Shown here piece by piece: positions 24,050 to 32,463 of a stretch of 39,844 bases of DNA. The stretch is from NCBI GenBank assembly GCA_046154125.1, contig JBJXEJ010000069.1, positions 1 to 39,844 on the forward strand, read 5' to 3'. Both the position numbers and the translations under genes were made by a program. The notes under the pieces were generated by a model that saw nothing but the letters and a program-made list of their open reading frames with translations, did no database searches and was not told the DNA's origin. Source of the DNA: PBB1 sp046154125 (lineage in GTDB: Bacteria; Pseudomonadota; Gammaproteobacteria; Burkholderiales; Burkholderiaceae_C). Each line of letters begins with the position of its first letter. The first letter of the stretch is position 1.

Positions 24050-26542
24050 ATGGACATGCTTGCCCTGAGTCGGTCACTGGCGCTCGCCGGCCTGTTGATC
24101 ATGAGCTTCAACAGCCCGGCCAGCGCCGAGCCCCCGTCGCGTGCGGCGCGCCTCGGCTACATCACCGGGACGGTGAGCTTCGCGCCCGCCGGTCAGACCG
24201 ACTGGGTGCAGGCCGTGGTCAATCGTCCGCTGACCACCGGTGATCGACTGTGGTCCGATGTCGATTCGCGCGTCGAAGTGCAGGTCGGCGGCGCGGCGAT
24301 CCGGCTTGGATCGTCGACCAGCGCGACGCTGCTCAACCTCGACGATCGCATCGCACAGGTGCAGTTGTCGCAAGGCACGTTGAAGCTGCGCGTGCGCAGC
24401 CTGGCTCCGGGCCAGACCTTCGAGGTCGACACGCCGAATCTCGCGTTCACGCTGCGCCGTCCCGGCGAGTACCGCATCGACGTGGACCCCGTCAACGACT
24501 CGACCGAAGTCTTCGTGCTGAGCGGCGAGGGAGAGGTCTACGGCGAAGGTGCCTCGTATGCCGTGAATCGTCGTCAGGGTTATCGCTTCTACGGCACCGG
24601 ACTGTCCGACTACGAGACGGTGGAAGCCCTGCCGGACGACGATCTGGACCGATGGGCACGGGAGCGCGACCGTCGCGCCGACAGTTCGACGTCGGCGCGC
24701 TATGTGTCCTCCGGCGTGGTCGGCTACGAGGACCTGGATGCGAATGGCACGTGGCGTTCCGACCCGAGCTATGGCAACGTGTGGACGCCGACTCGCGTCG
24801 CTGCCGGCTGGACCCCGTACCGCGACGGCCACTGGGCCTGGGTCGACCCGTGGGGCTGGACCTGGGTGGACGACGCTCCGTGGGGATACGCCGTGTCGCA
24901 CTACGGTCGCTGGACGAATATCCGTGGGTCCTGGGGCTGGGTGCCGGGCCCGCCGCGCGAGCAGGCGGTTTACGCGCCGGCCCTGGTGGCGTTTGTCGGT
25001 GGCAAGAATTTCCAGGCTTCGATCTCCATCGGCGGCAGTGCGTCGTCGGCGGTCGGCTGGTTTCCACTCGCCCCGCGCGAGGTCTATCGACCGTCGTATC
25101 CGGTCAGCCGGCAGTACTTCGACCACGTCAACCGCAGCAACGCGGTGATTGCGCCGACGACGATCACCAACGTCTACAACACGACCCGCGTCACCAACAC
25201 CACCGTCAACAACACGACCAACGTGACACAGGTGGTCTACGTGAACCAGCAGGTGACCGGTGCCGTCGTTGCGGTGCCCACGCAGGCGTTCGTGGAATCG
25301 AGATCGGTTGCCAAGGCCGCGGTGCCGCTGACAAAGGCCGTGGCGATCGCTGCGGTGGCCGCTCCGGTGGCTGCGGTGGCGCCGGTACAGCAGAGCGTGC
25401 ATGGCGGCGCAGCCGAGGCGACTGCCAAGCCGCCGGTGCGCGAACGCGTGGTGGTCGCCCGAACCGCGCCGCCGCTGCCCCCGGTGGCCTTCGCTGCGCA
25501 GCAGAAGCAACTGGAAGCTCAGCCCGGTGCTCCGATCGACGACGCGCATCGCCTGCAACTGAAGCCGGCCACACCGGGCGCCACCGCGCCGAAGTTCAGC
25601 ATGGTGACCGCTGTTCAGGCGCCGACACCGACGGCCTTGCCGCCGGCCACGCCGCCCGCCGGCCGGACGCCGGCTGCGCGCCGGGCTGACCCGGCGAAAG
25701 CCGACGCCATCCCCGGCCCGGTGCGCACAGGTGACTCAGCCACTCCCGAAACCACGCGCCCCGTCGCCGTGCCGGCTGCCGCTGCAAAGGTGCCTGCCAC
25801 TCCGGTCGCTCCGGTGAACGCCGAGCCGGCGAAAGGCGCCTTTTCGATCGGCGAGGCACGCAGACCCGAGGCCCGGCCGACAGACACCGTCCCCGCTCCA
25901 TCGGTGCGCCCCGGTGCTTCGGAGATTGACCGCCGAGGCGGCCCTGCCAAGACCGATGCGGCGAAGGTCGAGGCCGCCCGATCCGAACAGGCCAGAACCG
26001 GCGCCGAGCGGGCCGCGGCAGCTCAGGCTGAAGGTGCGCGTGCCGGAGCGGTGCGGGCCGATGCCAGCCGGGCTGCGAAGGCAAAGGCAGAAGCCACGAA
26101 GGCCGAGGCTGCTCGATCAGAAGGCGTCAAGGCCGAGGCTGCCAGAAACGCCGAAATCCGGGCCGGGGCTTCGCGAGCCGAGGCCGCCGCTGCGGCCCGA
26201 GCCGCAGCCGACAACGCGCAGGCAACGCGTGCCGACAAGGCGGATGCAGCCCGAGCCGCTGCAGAACGGCCGACTGAGGCGACCCGGGGCGATGCGGCGA
26301 AGGCGGAAGCCGCCCGCGCCGAGGTCGCCCGAAAGGCAGCGGTCCGAGCCGAGCCAGCGCGTGTCGAAGCCCCCCCGGCCGAGCCGATCAGGCCGACGCC
26401 GGGTCGCATGCCGCAGGCACGCCAGCCGCAGCCTGCCCCTCCGGCTCAGGTCGAGCCGGAAAGGCAACCGTCGCAAGACAAGCAGGACAAGAGGGCCGAG
26501 CAGGAGCGGAAGAAGGCCGAGGACGAAGCCCGCAAGCCCTGA
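24050..26542 (+). CDS. Secreted FecR-domain / DUF6600 protein with long Ala-rich tail
   Basis: An 830-residue exported protein. A signal peptide covers about residues 1-27 (cleavage after ASA). A FecR-like beta domain follows at about 35-190 (WVQAVVNRPLTTGDRLWSD, then VQVGGAAIRLGSST). Next is the tryptophan-rich DUF6600 region at about 220-350, with WTPYRDGHWAWVDPWGWTW. Asn/Thr-rich strands lie at about 365-410, then a Pro/Ala linker, and a long helix-forming Ala/Glu/Arg/Lys tail (about 630-780) before a charged end. GAAGAAGGA precedes the ATG. Such proteins are periplasmic or surface-linked and of unknown function; no FecI/FecA partner lies nearby, so iron signalling is not implied. The tail could be a coiled coil or a nucleic acid- or surface-binding rod. 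Confidence 0.85.
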   Translation: MDMLALSRSLALAGLLIMSFNSPASAEPPSRAARLGYITGTVSFAPAGQTDWVQAVVNRPLTTGDRLWSDVDSRVEVQVGGAAIRLGSSTSATLLNLDDRIAQVQLSQGTLKLRVRSLAPGQTFEVDTPNLAFTLRRPGEYRIDVDPVNDSTEVFVLSGEGEVYGEGASYAVNRRQGYRFYGTGLSDYETVEALPDDDLDRWARERDRRADSSTSARYVSSGVVGYEDLDANGTWRSDPSYGNVWTPTRVAAGWTPYRDGHWAWVDPWGWTWVDDAPWGYAVSHYGRWTNIRGSWGWVPGPPREQAVYAPALVAFVGGKNFQASISIGGSASSAVGWFPLAPREVYRPSYPVSRQYFDHVNRSNAVIAPTTITNVYNTTRVTNTTVNNTTNVTQVVYVNQQVTGAVVAVPTQAFVESRSVAKAAVPLTKAVAIAAVAAPVAAVAPVQQSVHGGAAEATAKPPVRERVVVARTAPPLPPVAFAAQQKQLEAQPGAPIDDAHRLQLKPATPGATAPKFSMVTAVQAPTPTALPPATPPAGRTPAARRADPAKADAIPGPVRTGDSATPETTRPVAVPAAAAKVPATPVAPVNAEPAKGAFSIGEARRPEARPTDTVPAPSVRPGASEIDRRGGPAKTDAAKVEAARSEQARTGAERAAAAQAEGARAGAVRADASRAAKAKAEATKAEAARSEGVKAEAARNAEIRAGASRAEAAAAARAAADNAQATRADKADAARAAAERPTEATRGDAAKAEAARAEVARKAAVRAEPARVEAPPAEPIRPTPGRMPQARQPQPAPPAQVEPERQPSQDKQDKRAEQERKKAEDEARKP
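25945..26370 (+). repeat. Degenerate in-frame repeat encoding Ala/Glu/Arg/Lys helices
   Basis: Within the DUF6600 gene this stretch encodes many imperfect copies of short units such as AKAEAAR, A(D/E)AARA and ARAEVAR. The units are degenerate at DNA level, so slippage has not acted recently. The result would be a long, highly charged alanine-rich helix. Confidence 0.6.
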
Positions 26543-26775
26543 GCTCGCAAACGGCGGTGCCTGGGTCTGCGCCGGGGCAGGGTCCTCGGCGCTCGGGCCT
26601 TGTCGCCGGCGTCAGCGGCCTTGTTCAATCCGTGAGCGAGATCAAGCCGGGCGCATCGATTCTGAGCACACTCGCAAGCGAAGTCGCCTGGACCGCAGGC
26701 ACGGTGCGTTGCGTGTCGATCTCTGGGGTCTGCGACTTTCCCTGGCCGCTGCCGATCCCACTCCGGAGATGAACC

Positions 26776-27963
26776 ATGACTGCTCGCGAAATCGTTCTTT
26801 GCCACCCCGTGCGCACCGCGATCGGCACCTACTCCGGCACGTTGAAGGACCTGCCGGCACCGGCCCTGGGCGCCGCCGCGATCCGCGAGTGCCTGAGGCG
26901 TTCGGGACTCCCGGGCGACCGGGTGCAGTCGGTGGTGATGGGCAACGTCATCCAGGCCGGCGTGAAGATGAACTCGTCGCGCCAGGCCGCCCTCGGTGGC
27001 GGGTTGCCGGTGGAGGTACCCGCGATGACGGTCAACCGCGTCTGCGGTTCCGGCGCACAGGCGGTCGCGACGGCCGCCACCGAGATCCGGGCCGGCCTGA
27101 TCGACTGCGCGATCGCCGGCGGCATGGAGAACATGGACCGCGCGCCCTACCTGCTTCCGCAGGGCCGCTGGGGTGCTCGCATGGGCGATGTCTCGCTGAT
27201 CGACAGCATGCTGCACGACGGCCTGAACGACGCGTTCAGCGGCCAGCATTCCGGCTGGCACGCCGAGGACCTGGTCATGAAGAACCACATCTCGCGCGAG
27301 GACCAGGACCGCTGGGCGCTGCGTTCTCAGCAGCGGTTTGCCGCGGCGCAGGCCGCCGGCCTGTTTGCCGCCGAGATCGCTCCGATCGAGGTGCCGGGGC
27401 GCAAGGGCCCGATCGTGTTCGACAAGGACGAGCACAACCGGCCGGAGACCACCGCCGAGTCGCTGGCCAGGCTGAAGCCTGCGTTCCGCAAGGAAGGCAC
27501 GATCACCGCCGGCAACTCGCCGGGACTGAACTCCTGAGCCTCGGCGATGCTGCTGGCCGAACGGGGCTGGGCCGAGAGGAATGGCCTGGTGCCGATGGCA
27601 CGCCTGGCCAGTTTCGGCCTCGCGGCGGTCGAGCCCGACTTCTTCGGTCTGGGCCCGGCGCCGTCGGTGCATCAGGCGCTGGCGCGAGCCGGCTGGTCGC
27701 TGGCCGATGTCGAGCGGGTCGAGATCAACGAGGCGTTCGCCGCCATCGCGCTGTCTTGCCTGCGCGAGATCGGCTTCGCCGAGGACGTGGTGAACGTCGA
27801 GGGCGGGGCCATTGCGCACGGGCATCCGATCGGCGCCAGCGGAGCGATCCTGGCGACCCGGCTGATGCATTCGATGAAACGAGACCGCCTCAAGCGCGGC
27901 ATCGTCACGCTGTGCATCGGTGGCGGGCAGGGCATCGCACTCGCGATCGAGACGCTGTGCTGA
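26776..27963 (+). pseudogene. Acetyl-CoA acetyltransferase (thiolase) interrupted by an in-frame TGA
   Basis: One reading frame of 396 codons encodes a full-length thiolase, broken by TGA at 27535-27537. The first part (253 residues) has the nucleophile C90 in NRVCGSGAQA and GGMENM. The second part restarts at ATG 27547 and carries NEAF, the catalytic His in GHPIGASG (about 350 in joined numbering) and C380 in LCIGGG. The break falls in GNSPGLN-S-stop, where relatives have GNxxGxNDGA. Asp-Gly codons have thus become Ser-stop, at least three or four base changes within six bases. No ribosome site precedes 27547. It could be a pseudogene, an assembly error, or rarely two complementing chains. 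CCGGAG before the first ATG is a good ribosome site. Intact, it would convert two acetyl-CoA to acetoacetyl-CoA, or the reverse. Confidence 0.82.
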
Positions 27964-29627
27964 GCGCGGCATCGGCGCAACCCGCTGCCGGCTCGGCGCG
28001 CGCCGGCTTCCTGGCCAAGGAACGCACCGTGGCGGGCCCCGGCTTCAACCGCTGGCTGGTGCCGCCGGCCGCCCTGGCGATCCACCTGTGCATCGGGATG
28101 GCCTATGGCTTCTCGGTGTTCTGGCTGCCGTTGTCCAAGGCAATCGGACTCAAGGAATCGCTGGCGTGCCCGACGGACATGAGCCTGCTTGCCGAACTGG
28201 TCACCACCGCCTGCGACTGGCGCATCTCCAGCCTGGGCTGGATGTACACGCTGTTCTTCGTGCTGCTCGGATCCTCGGCGGCGTTGTTCGGCGGCTGGCT
28301 GGAACATGCCGGCCCGCGCAAGGCCGGCGTCGTGGCAGCGCTGTGCTGGTGTGGCGGCCTGGTCCTGTCGGCCGTCGGCGTACAGACGCATCAACTCTGG
28401 TTGATGTGGCTCGGCTCGGGGGTCATCGGTGGCATTGGACTCGGCCTGGGTTACATCTCGCCGGTGTCGACGCTGATCAAGTGGTTCCCCGACCGGCGCG
28501 GCATGGCGACCGGCATGGCCATCATGGGCTTCGGCGGCGGCGCGATGATCGGCTCGCCGATGGCTGCCGAGTTGATGAAGACGTTCGCCACACCGACCAG
28601 CGTGGGCGTGGCCTCGACCTTTCTCGCCATGGCCGCGATCTACTTCGTGTTCATGATGGGTGGAGCCCTGGGCTACCGCGTTCCGCCGAGCGGCTGGGTG
28701 CCGGCAGGCTGGACGCCGCCGGTCGCGAAGGTTCACGATTCCATGATCACGCAGCGCCATGTCCATGTGAAACGGGTCTGGGGTATCCCGCAGTTCTGGC
28801 TGGTCTGGATGGTGCTCTGCATGAACGTGTCCGCCGGCATCGGCGTGATCGGCATGGCCAGCCCGATGCTGCAGGAGGTCTTCGGCGGGCAGCTGATCGG
28901 CCTGCCTCTGAAGTTCGGCGAACTCGACAAGGTCCAGCTGGGCTCCATCGCGGCGGTCGCCGCGGGCTTCACGGCCCTGCTCAGCCTGTTCAACATCGGC
29001 GGGCGTTTCTTCTGGGCCAGCATGTCGGACAAGCTCGGCCGCAAGCTCACCTACGTGATCTTCTTCGTGCTGGGCGGCGCGCTGTATGCCAGCGTTCCCG
29101 CCAGTGCCGGCGCCGGCAGCAAGCTGATGTTCGTGGCGGCGTTCTGCATCATCCTGAGCATGTACGGCGGAGGCTTTGCCACCGTCCCGGCTTACCTGGC
29201 GGACCTGTTCGGCACGCAGATGGTGGGGGCGATCCACGGTCGCCTGCTGACCGCCTGGGCCACGGCCGGCATCCTCGGCCCGGTGATCGTCAACTACATG
29301 CGCGAGTACCAGCTCGGGCTGGGGATGCCGCGCGAGCAGGTCTACAACCAGACGATGTACATCCTGGTGGGCATGCTCGCGATCGGCCTCGTGTGCAACC
29401 TGCTGGTGCGGCCGGTCGCCGACAAGTGGTTCATGACGCCCGACGAACTGGCGGAGGAAAAGCGCCTCGCCCACGATGTCTCGATCACCTCAGGCGTCGC
29501 AATGGCCGGGAGCCGCGCTCCTGCGAGCGGTCTGCCGTGGGTGCTTCTGGCGTGGGCCGCCGTGTCGGTTCCGCTGGCCTGGGGCGTCTACCGCACGCTC
29601 ACGAGTGCCGGCAAGTTCTTCCAGTAG
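27957..29627 (+). CDS. OFA family (oxalate/formate antiporter-like) MFS transporter
   Basis: A 556-residue major facilitator with about 12 hydrophobic helices. Family features are GFNRWLVPPAALAIHLCIGMAYGFSVFW at the first helix, WFPDRRGMATGMAIMGFGGGAMIG in the cytoplasmic loop of the N-half, and a matching KLGRK motif in the second half (SMSDKLGRKLTYV). The proposed GTG start at 27957 overlaps the thiolase stop by seven bases; the frame is open much further upstream but only inside the thiolase and DUF6600 genes in another register. OFA members exchange or import small monocarboxylates and dicarboxylates such as oxalate, formate, lactate or pyruvate; the substrate is unassigned. narX begins 75 bases downstream. 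Confidence 0.87.
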   Translation: MLSAASAQPAAGSARAGFLAKERTVAGPGFNRWLVPPAALAIHLCIGMAYGFSVFWLPLSKAIGLKESLACPTDMSLLAELVTTACDWRISSLGWMYTLFFVLLGSSAALFGGWLEHAGPRKAGVVAALCWCGGLVLSAVGVQTHQLWLMWLGSGVIGGIGLGLGYISPVSTLIKWFPDRRGMATGMAIMGFGGGAMIGSPMAAELMKTFATPTSVGVASTFLAMAAIYFVFMMGGALGYRVPPSGWVPAGWTPPVAKVHDSMITQRHVHVKRVWGIPQFWLVWMVLCMNVSAGIGVIGMASPMLQEVFGGQLIGLPLKFGELDKVQLGSIAAVAAGFTALLSLFNIGGRFFWASMSDKLGRKLTYVIFFVLGGALYASVPASAGAGSKLMFVAAFCIILSMYGGGFATVPAYLADLFGTQMVGAIHGRLLTAWATAGILGPVIVNYMREYQLGLGMPREQVYNQTMYILVGMLAIGLVCNLLVRPVADKWFMTPDELAEEKRLAHDVSITSGVAMAGSRAPASGLPWVLLAWAAVSVPLAWGVYRTLTSAGKFFQ

Positions 29628-29702
29628 CGCTCGACATCGCCGCGGCACGTATCGGCGCATCATCGACATTCCGCGCGGCCGCTACTTCCCGAGATCGGAT
29701 TC

Positions 29703-31613
29703 ATGCCCACCGTTCGTCACTGGCCCCTCGGGGCCAAGCTTTCCCTGGTGGCCGCCCCGTTCCTGCTGGTGGCGATCTGCGCCATCGCGGTGCTGGTGTG
29801 GATGTCGCTGCAGCTCGAAGGCGGCGCCGCATCGGTCAACGAGGCGGGCCGGATGCGGATGCAGGCCTATCGCATGGTGTTGTCGGTCGGCACGGGCGAC
29901 ACCCAGGCGCTGCCGAAACAGCGGGCCGAATTCGAGGCCAGCCTGCAGTTGCTGCGTCAGGGCGACCCGGAGCGGCCGCTGTTCGTCCCGTGGGATGACA
30001 CGGTCCGGCAGCGCTTCGCTGCAGTCGAGCTGGATTGGATTCGGTATCGCGATCGGTTCGCGGGGGTGATGCCACCATCCGCGTCGACGACCCTGGCGGC
30101 CGATGCGGCAGCGTTCGCTGCGCACATCGATGCCTTCGTGTCCAGCATCGAGGCGCACCTGTCGCGCTGGGCTTCGCTGATGCACCTGCTGCAGGTCGGG
30201 CTGATGGCCTTTGCGGTGGTGGGGGCGGCGGTGCTGCTCTATACCGGTTACCTGTTCGTCCTGGAACCTGTCGGCCTGCTGAAGCAGGCGATTCATCGCA
30301 TCCAGGGCGGTGACCTGGGCGCGCGTGTCGAGTGCACGACCACGGATGAGTTCGGCACGCTCGCCACCGGCTTCAACGACATGGCCGAGCAGCTGCAGTC
30401 GATGTACCGCAACCTCGAGAGCCGGGTGCACGAGAAGACCGCGCAGCTCGAGGAAAAGCACGAGCGGCTGGAAAGCCTGTACGAAGTCACCAACCTCGTC
30501 ACGCGGGCGACGACGCTGGACGAACTGGCTGGCGGCTTCACGAAGAGCGTTGCACGCATCGCGCACGCCGACGGGGTGGCGCTGCGCTGGTCCGACGAGA
30601 CCAATCGGCGGTACCTGATGCTGGCTTCGCACGGTCTGCCGCAGGCGATGCTCGAAGCCGAACACTGCCTGATGGCCGGCGATTGCCATTGCGGAGCGCC
30701 CGACGCACCGCCCGGCGCCCGCGTGATCCCGATCCGCGCGATGCAGCCCGCGCGCATGGGGCACTGCGCCCGGGCCGGCTTCGAGACCGTCGTGTCGGTC
30801 CCGATCCGTCTGCACGAACGGCTGATGGGCGAGGTCGATCTCTTCTTCCATGCGCAGGTCGATCTATCGGAGGCGGAACGCTCGCTGCTCGACGCGCTGA
30901 CGGTGCAACTCGCCGGCGCCATGGAGAACCTGCGGCTCAATGCGCTCGGGCTCGAGGCGGCGGTGTCGCAGGAGCGCAGCTTCCTCGCACGCGAATTGCA
31001 CGACTCGATCGCGCAGTCGCTCGCCTTCCTGAAGATCCAGGTGCAGCTGATGCGCGATGCCATCGCCAAGAACGATCCGGAGCAAGTGCAGCACGTGCTC
31101 GGCGAGATCGATGTCGGCGTGCGCGAGAGCTACGGCGACGTGCGCGAATTGCTGATGCATTTCCGCACCCGCACCAACGCCGAGGACATCGAGCCGGCGT
31201 TGATGACCACGCTGCGCAAGTTCGAGCACCAGACCGGGCTGAAGGCCACATTGCAGATGCAGGGGCATGGCCTGCCGCTGGCACCCGACACCCAGATCCA
31301 GGTGCTGCACATCGTGCAGGAGGCGCTGTCCAACATTCGCAAGCACGCCCGGGCCGGCCACGTGTGGCTGGATGTGCAGCAGCAGCCTCAATGGCGTCTG
31401 GAAGTGCGTGACGATGGTCTCGGCTTCTCGAGCAGCGACGGTCCGCCGGATGAAACCCATGTCGGCCTGCGCATCATGACGGAGCGCGCCGAGCGGCTGG
31501 GGGCCCGGTTCGAGGTGCTGTCGACGCCGGGTCGCGGCACGTCGATCGTGCTGACCCTGCCCGCAACCCACAAGCCCACGGTCGACTCCCCGCCGCAAGC
31601 GCAGGCTGCCTGA
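29703..31613 (+). CDS. narX: Nitrate/nitrite sensor histidine kinase NarX
   Basis: A 636-residue membrane sensor kinase. The first transmembrane helix is about 12-33, the periplasmic domain contains the nitrate-binding P-box-like VNEAGRMRMQAYRM (about 45-58), and the second helix is about 160-185. A HAMP domain and a coiled coil (VHEKTAQLEEKHERLESLYEV) follow, then a GAF-like domain with several cysteines. The HisKA_3 dimerisation box is ARELHDSIAQSLAFLK, with H433 as phosphate acceptor, and a HATPase domain (DDGLGFS, then GLRIMTERAERLGA) closes the protein. It senses nitrate in the periplasm and phosphorylates NarL, encoded five bases downstream. Confidence 0.93.
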   Translation: MPTVRHWPLGAKLSLVAAPFLLVAICAIAVLVWMSLQLEGGAASVNEAGRMRMQAYRMVLSVGTGDTQALPKQRAEFEASLQLLRQGDPERPLFVPWDDTVRQRFAAVELDWIRYRDRFAGVMPPSASTTLAADAAAFAAHIDAFVSSIEAHLSRWASLMHLLQVGLMAFAVVGAAVLLYTGYLFVLEPVGLLKQAIHRIQGGDLGARVECTTTDEFGTLATGFNDMAEQLQSMYRNLESRVHEKTAQLEEKHERLESLYEVTNLVTRATTLDELAGGFTKSVARIAHADGVALRWSDETNRRYLMLASHGLPQAMLEAEHCLMAGDCHCGAPDAPPGARVIPIRAMQPARMGHCARAGFETVVSVPIRLHERLMGEVDLFFHAQVDLSEAERSLLDALTVQLAGAMENLRLNALGLEAAVSQERSFLARELHDSIAQSLAFLKIQVQLMRDAIAKNDPEQVQHVLGEIDVGVRESYGDVRELLMHFRTRTNAEDIEPALMTTLRKFEHQTGLKATLQMQGHGLPLAPDTQIQVLHIVQEALSNIRKHARAGHVWLDVQQQPQWRLEVRDDGLGFSSSDGPPDETHVGLRIMTERAERLGARFEVLSTPGRGTSIVLTLPATHKPTVDSPPQAQAA

Positions 31614-31618
31614 ATCTC

Positions 31619-32299
31619 ATGAGCACCACTGCAGCGCGAATCCGGATCCTTGTCGTCGACGATCACACGCTCTTCCGGCGTGGCCTGACGGCATTGCTGC
31701 AGCGCGATCCGCAGTTCGACGTCGTCGGCGACGCGGCCGATGCCGGCGAAGCACAACGCAGGGCAGCCGATTTGCGGCCCGATGTGATCCTGCTCGACAA
31801 CCACCTGCCGGGCGTCAATGGCGTCGATGCGTTGCCGGCGCTGTATGAAGCGGCACCCGGTGTCCGGGTGCTGATGCTGACGGTCAGCGAGGACGAGCGC
31901 GATCTCGCTGCCGCCTTGCGCGGCGGAGCCTGCGGCTACCTGCTCAAGACCATCGAGGGCGATGCGTTGTCGGTGGCGATCCGGCGCGCGATGCGCGGCG
32001 AGAGCGTGATCGCAGAAGAGATGACCGGCAAGCTGGTGGCCGCCTATCGCGATGCGGCCAGTCCGCCGCCCGCAGTTCCGCCGCGCGCCGTTCCGGTGTC
32101 GAAGCTCGATGCGTTGTCGCCGCGTGAGCAGGACATCCTGCGTGGTATCGCGCAGGGCCAGAGCAACAAGGAGATCGCGCGCGCGTTCGGCATCGCCGAG
32201 ACCACCGTGAAGATCCATGTGCAGCACATCCTGCGCAAGCTCGATGTCAGTTCGCGCGTGCTTGCCGCCGTGATCGCAGCCGAGCACGGTCTCGGTTGA
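31619..32299 (+). CDS. narL: Nitrate/nitrite response regulator NarL
   Basis: A 226-residue response regulator of the NarL/FixJ family. The receiver domain has the acidic pair in VVDDHTLFRRGL and the phospho-acceptor D60 in ILLDNHLPG. A linker rich in proline and alanine (about 145-160) leads to a LuxR-type helix-turn-helix, LSPREQDILRGIAQGQSN followed by KEIARAFGIAETTVKIHV. It follows narX by five bases, so the pair is cotranscribed. The FNR box of the downstream nar operon overlaps its stop codon. It should regulate narK/narG transcription in response to nitrate, but I could not identify clear NarL heptamers in the spacer. Confidence 0.94.
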   Translation: MSTTAARIRILVVDDHTLFRRGLTALLQRDPQFDVVGDAADAGEAQRRAADLRPDVILLDNHLPGVNGVDALPALYEAAPGVRVLMLTVSEDERDLAAALRGGACGYLLKTIEGDALSVAIRRAMRGESVIAEEMTGKLVAAYRDAASPPPAVPPRAVPVSKLDALSPREQDILRGIAQGQSNKEIARAFGIAETTVKIHVQHILRKLDVSSRVLAAVIAAEHGLG

Positions 32300-32309
32300 T
32301 CTGGATCAA
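32296..32309. promoter_or_regulatory. FNR box upstream of narK1, overlapping the narL stop
   Basis: TTGATCTGGATCAA is a perfect TTGAT-N4-ATCAA site; its first half contains the narL TGA. With class II spacing, transcription would begin near 32344, and TAGTTC at 32334-32339 fits a -10 element. This would drive narK1-narK2-narGH under oxygen limitation. Confidence 0.82.
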
Positions 32310-32343
32310 CCGGCGCGCGCTTTCCTGACGCGGTAGTTCTTCG

Positions 32344-32373
32344 GAACGATGCCGGCCGTCGGTCGCATCGTTC
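32344..32373 (+). promoter_or_regulatory. Nine-pair hairpin in the narK1 leader
   Basis: GAACGATGC (32344-32352) and GCATCGTTC (32365-32373) are perfect complements around a 12-base loop, followed by TTCT. The left arm begins at about the predicted transcription start, so it would form the very 5' end of the narK1 mRNA. It could stabilise the mRNA, attenuate transcription, or be a DNA site for a dimeric regulator. Nothing else clear is seen in the rest of the leader up to 32463. Confidence 0.5.
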
Positions 32374-32463
32374 TTCTGCTGCGACCGGGCACTCCCAGCG
32401 ACGGATGCCGCGATGCGGCGCCGATTTCTACAGTCTGCTCATGCGTAACGAGCGGACTGCAGG

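Noticed and set aside
27535..27537. TGA in the thiolase as a selenocysteine codon
   Set aside because: The position is a conserved glycine in thiolases, not a cysteine, and no stem-loop resembling a SECIS element was apparent just downstream.
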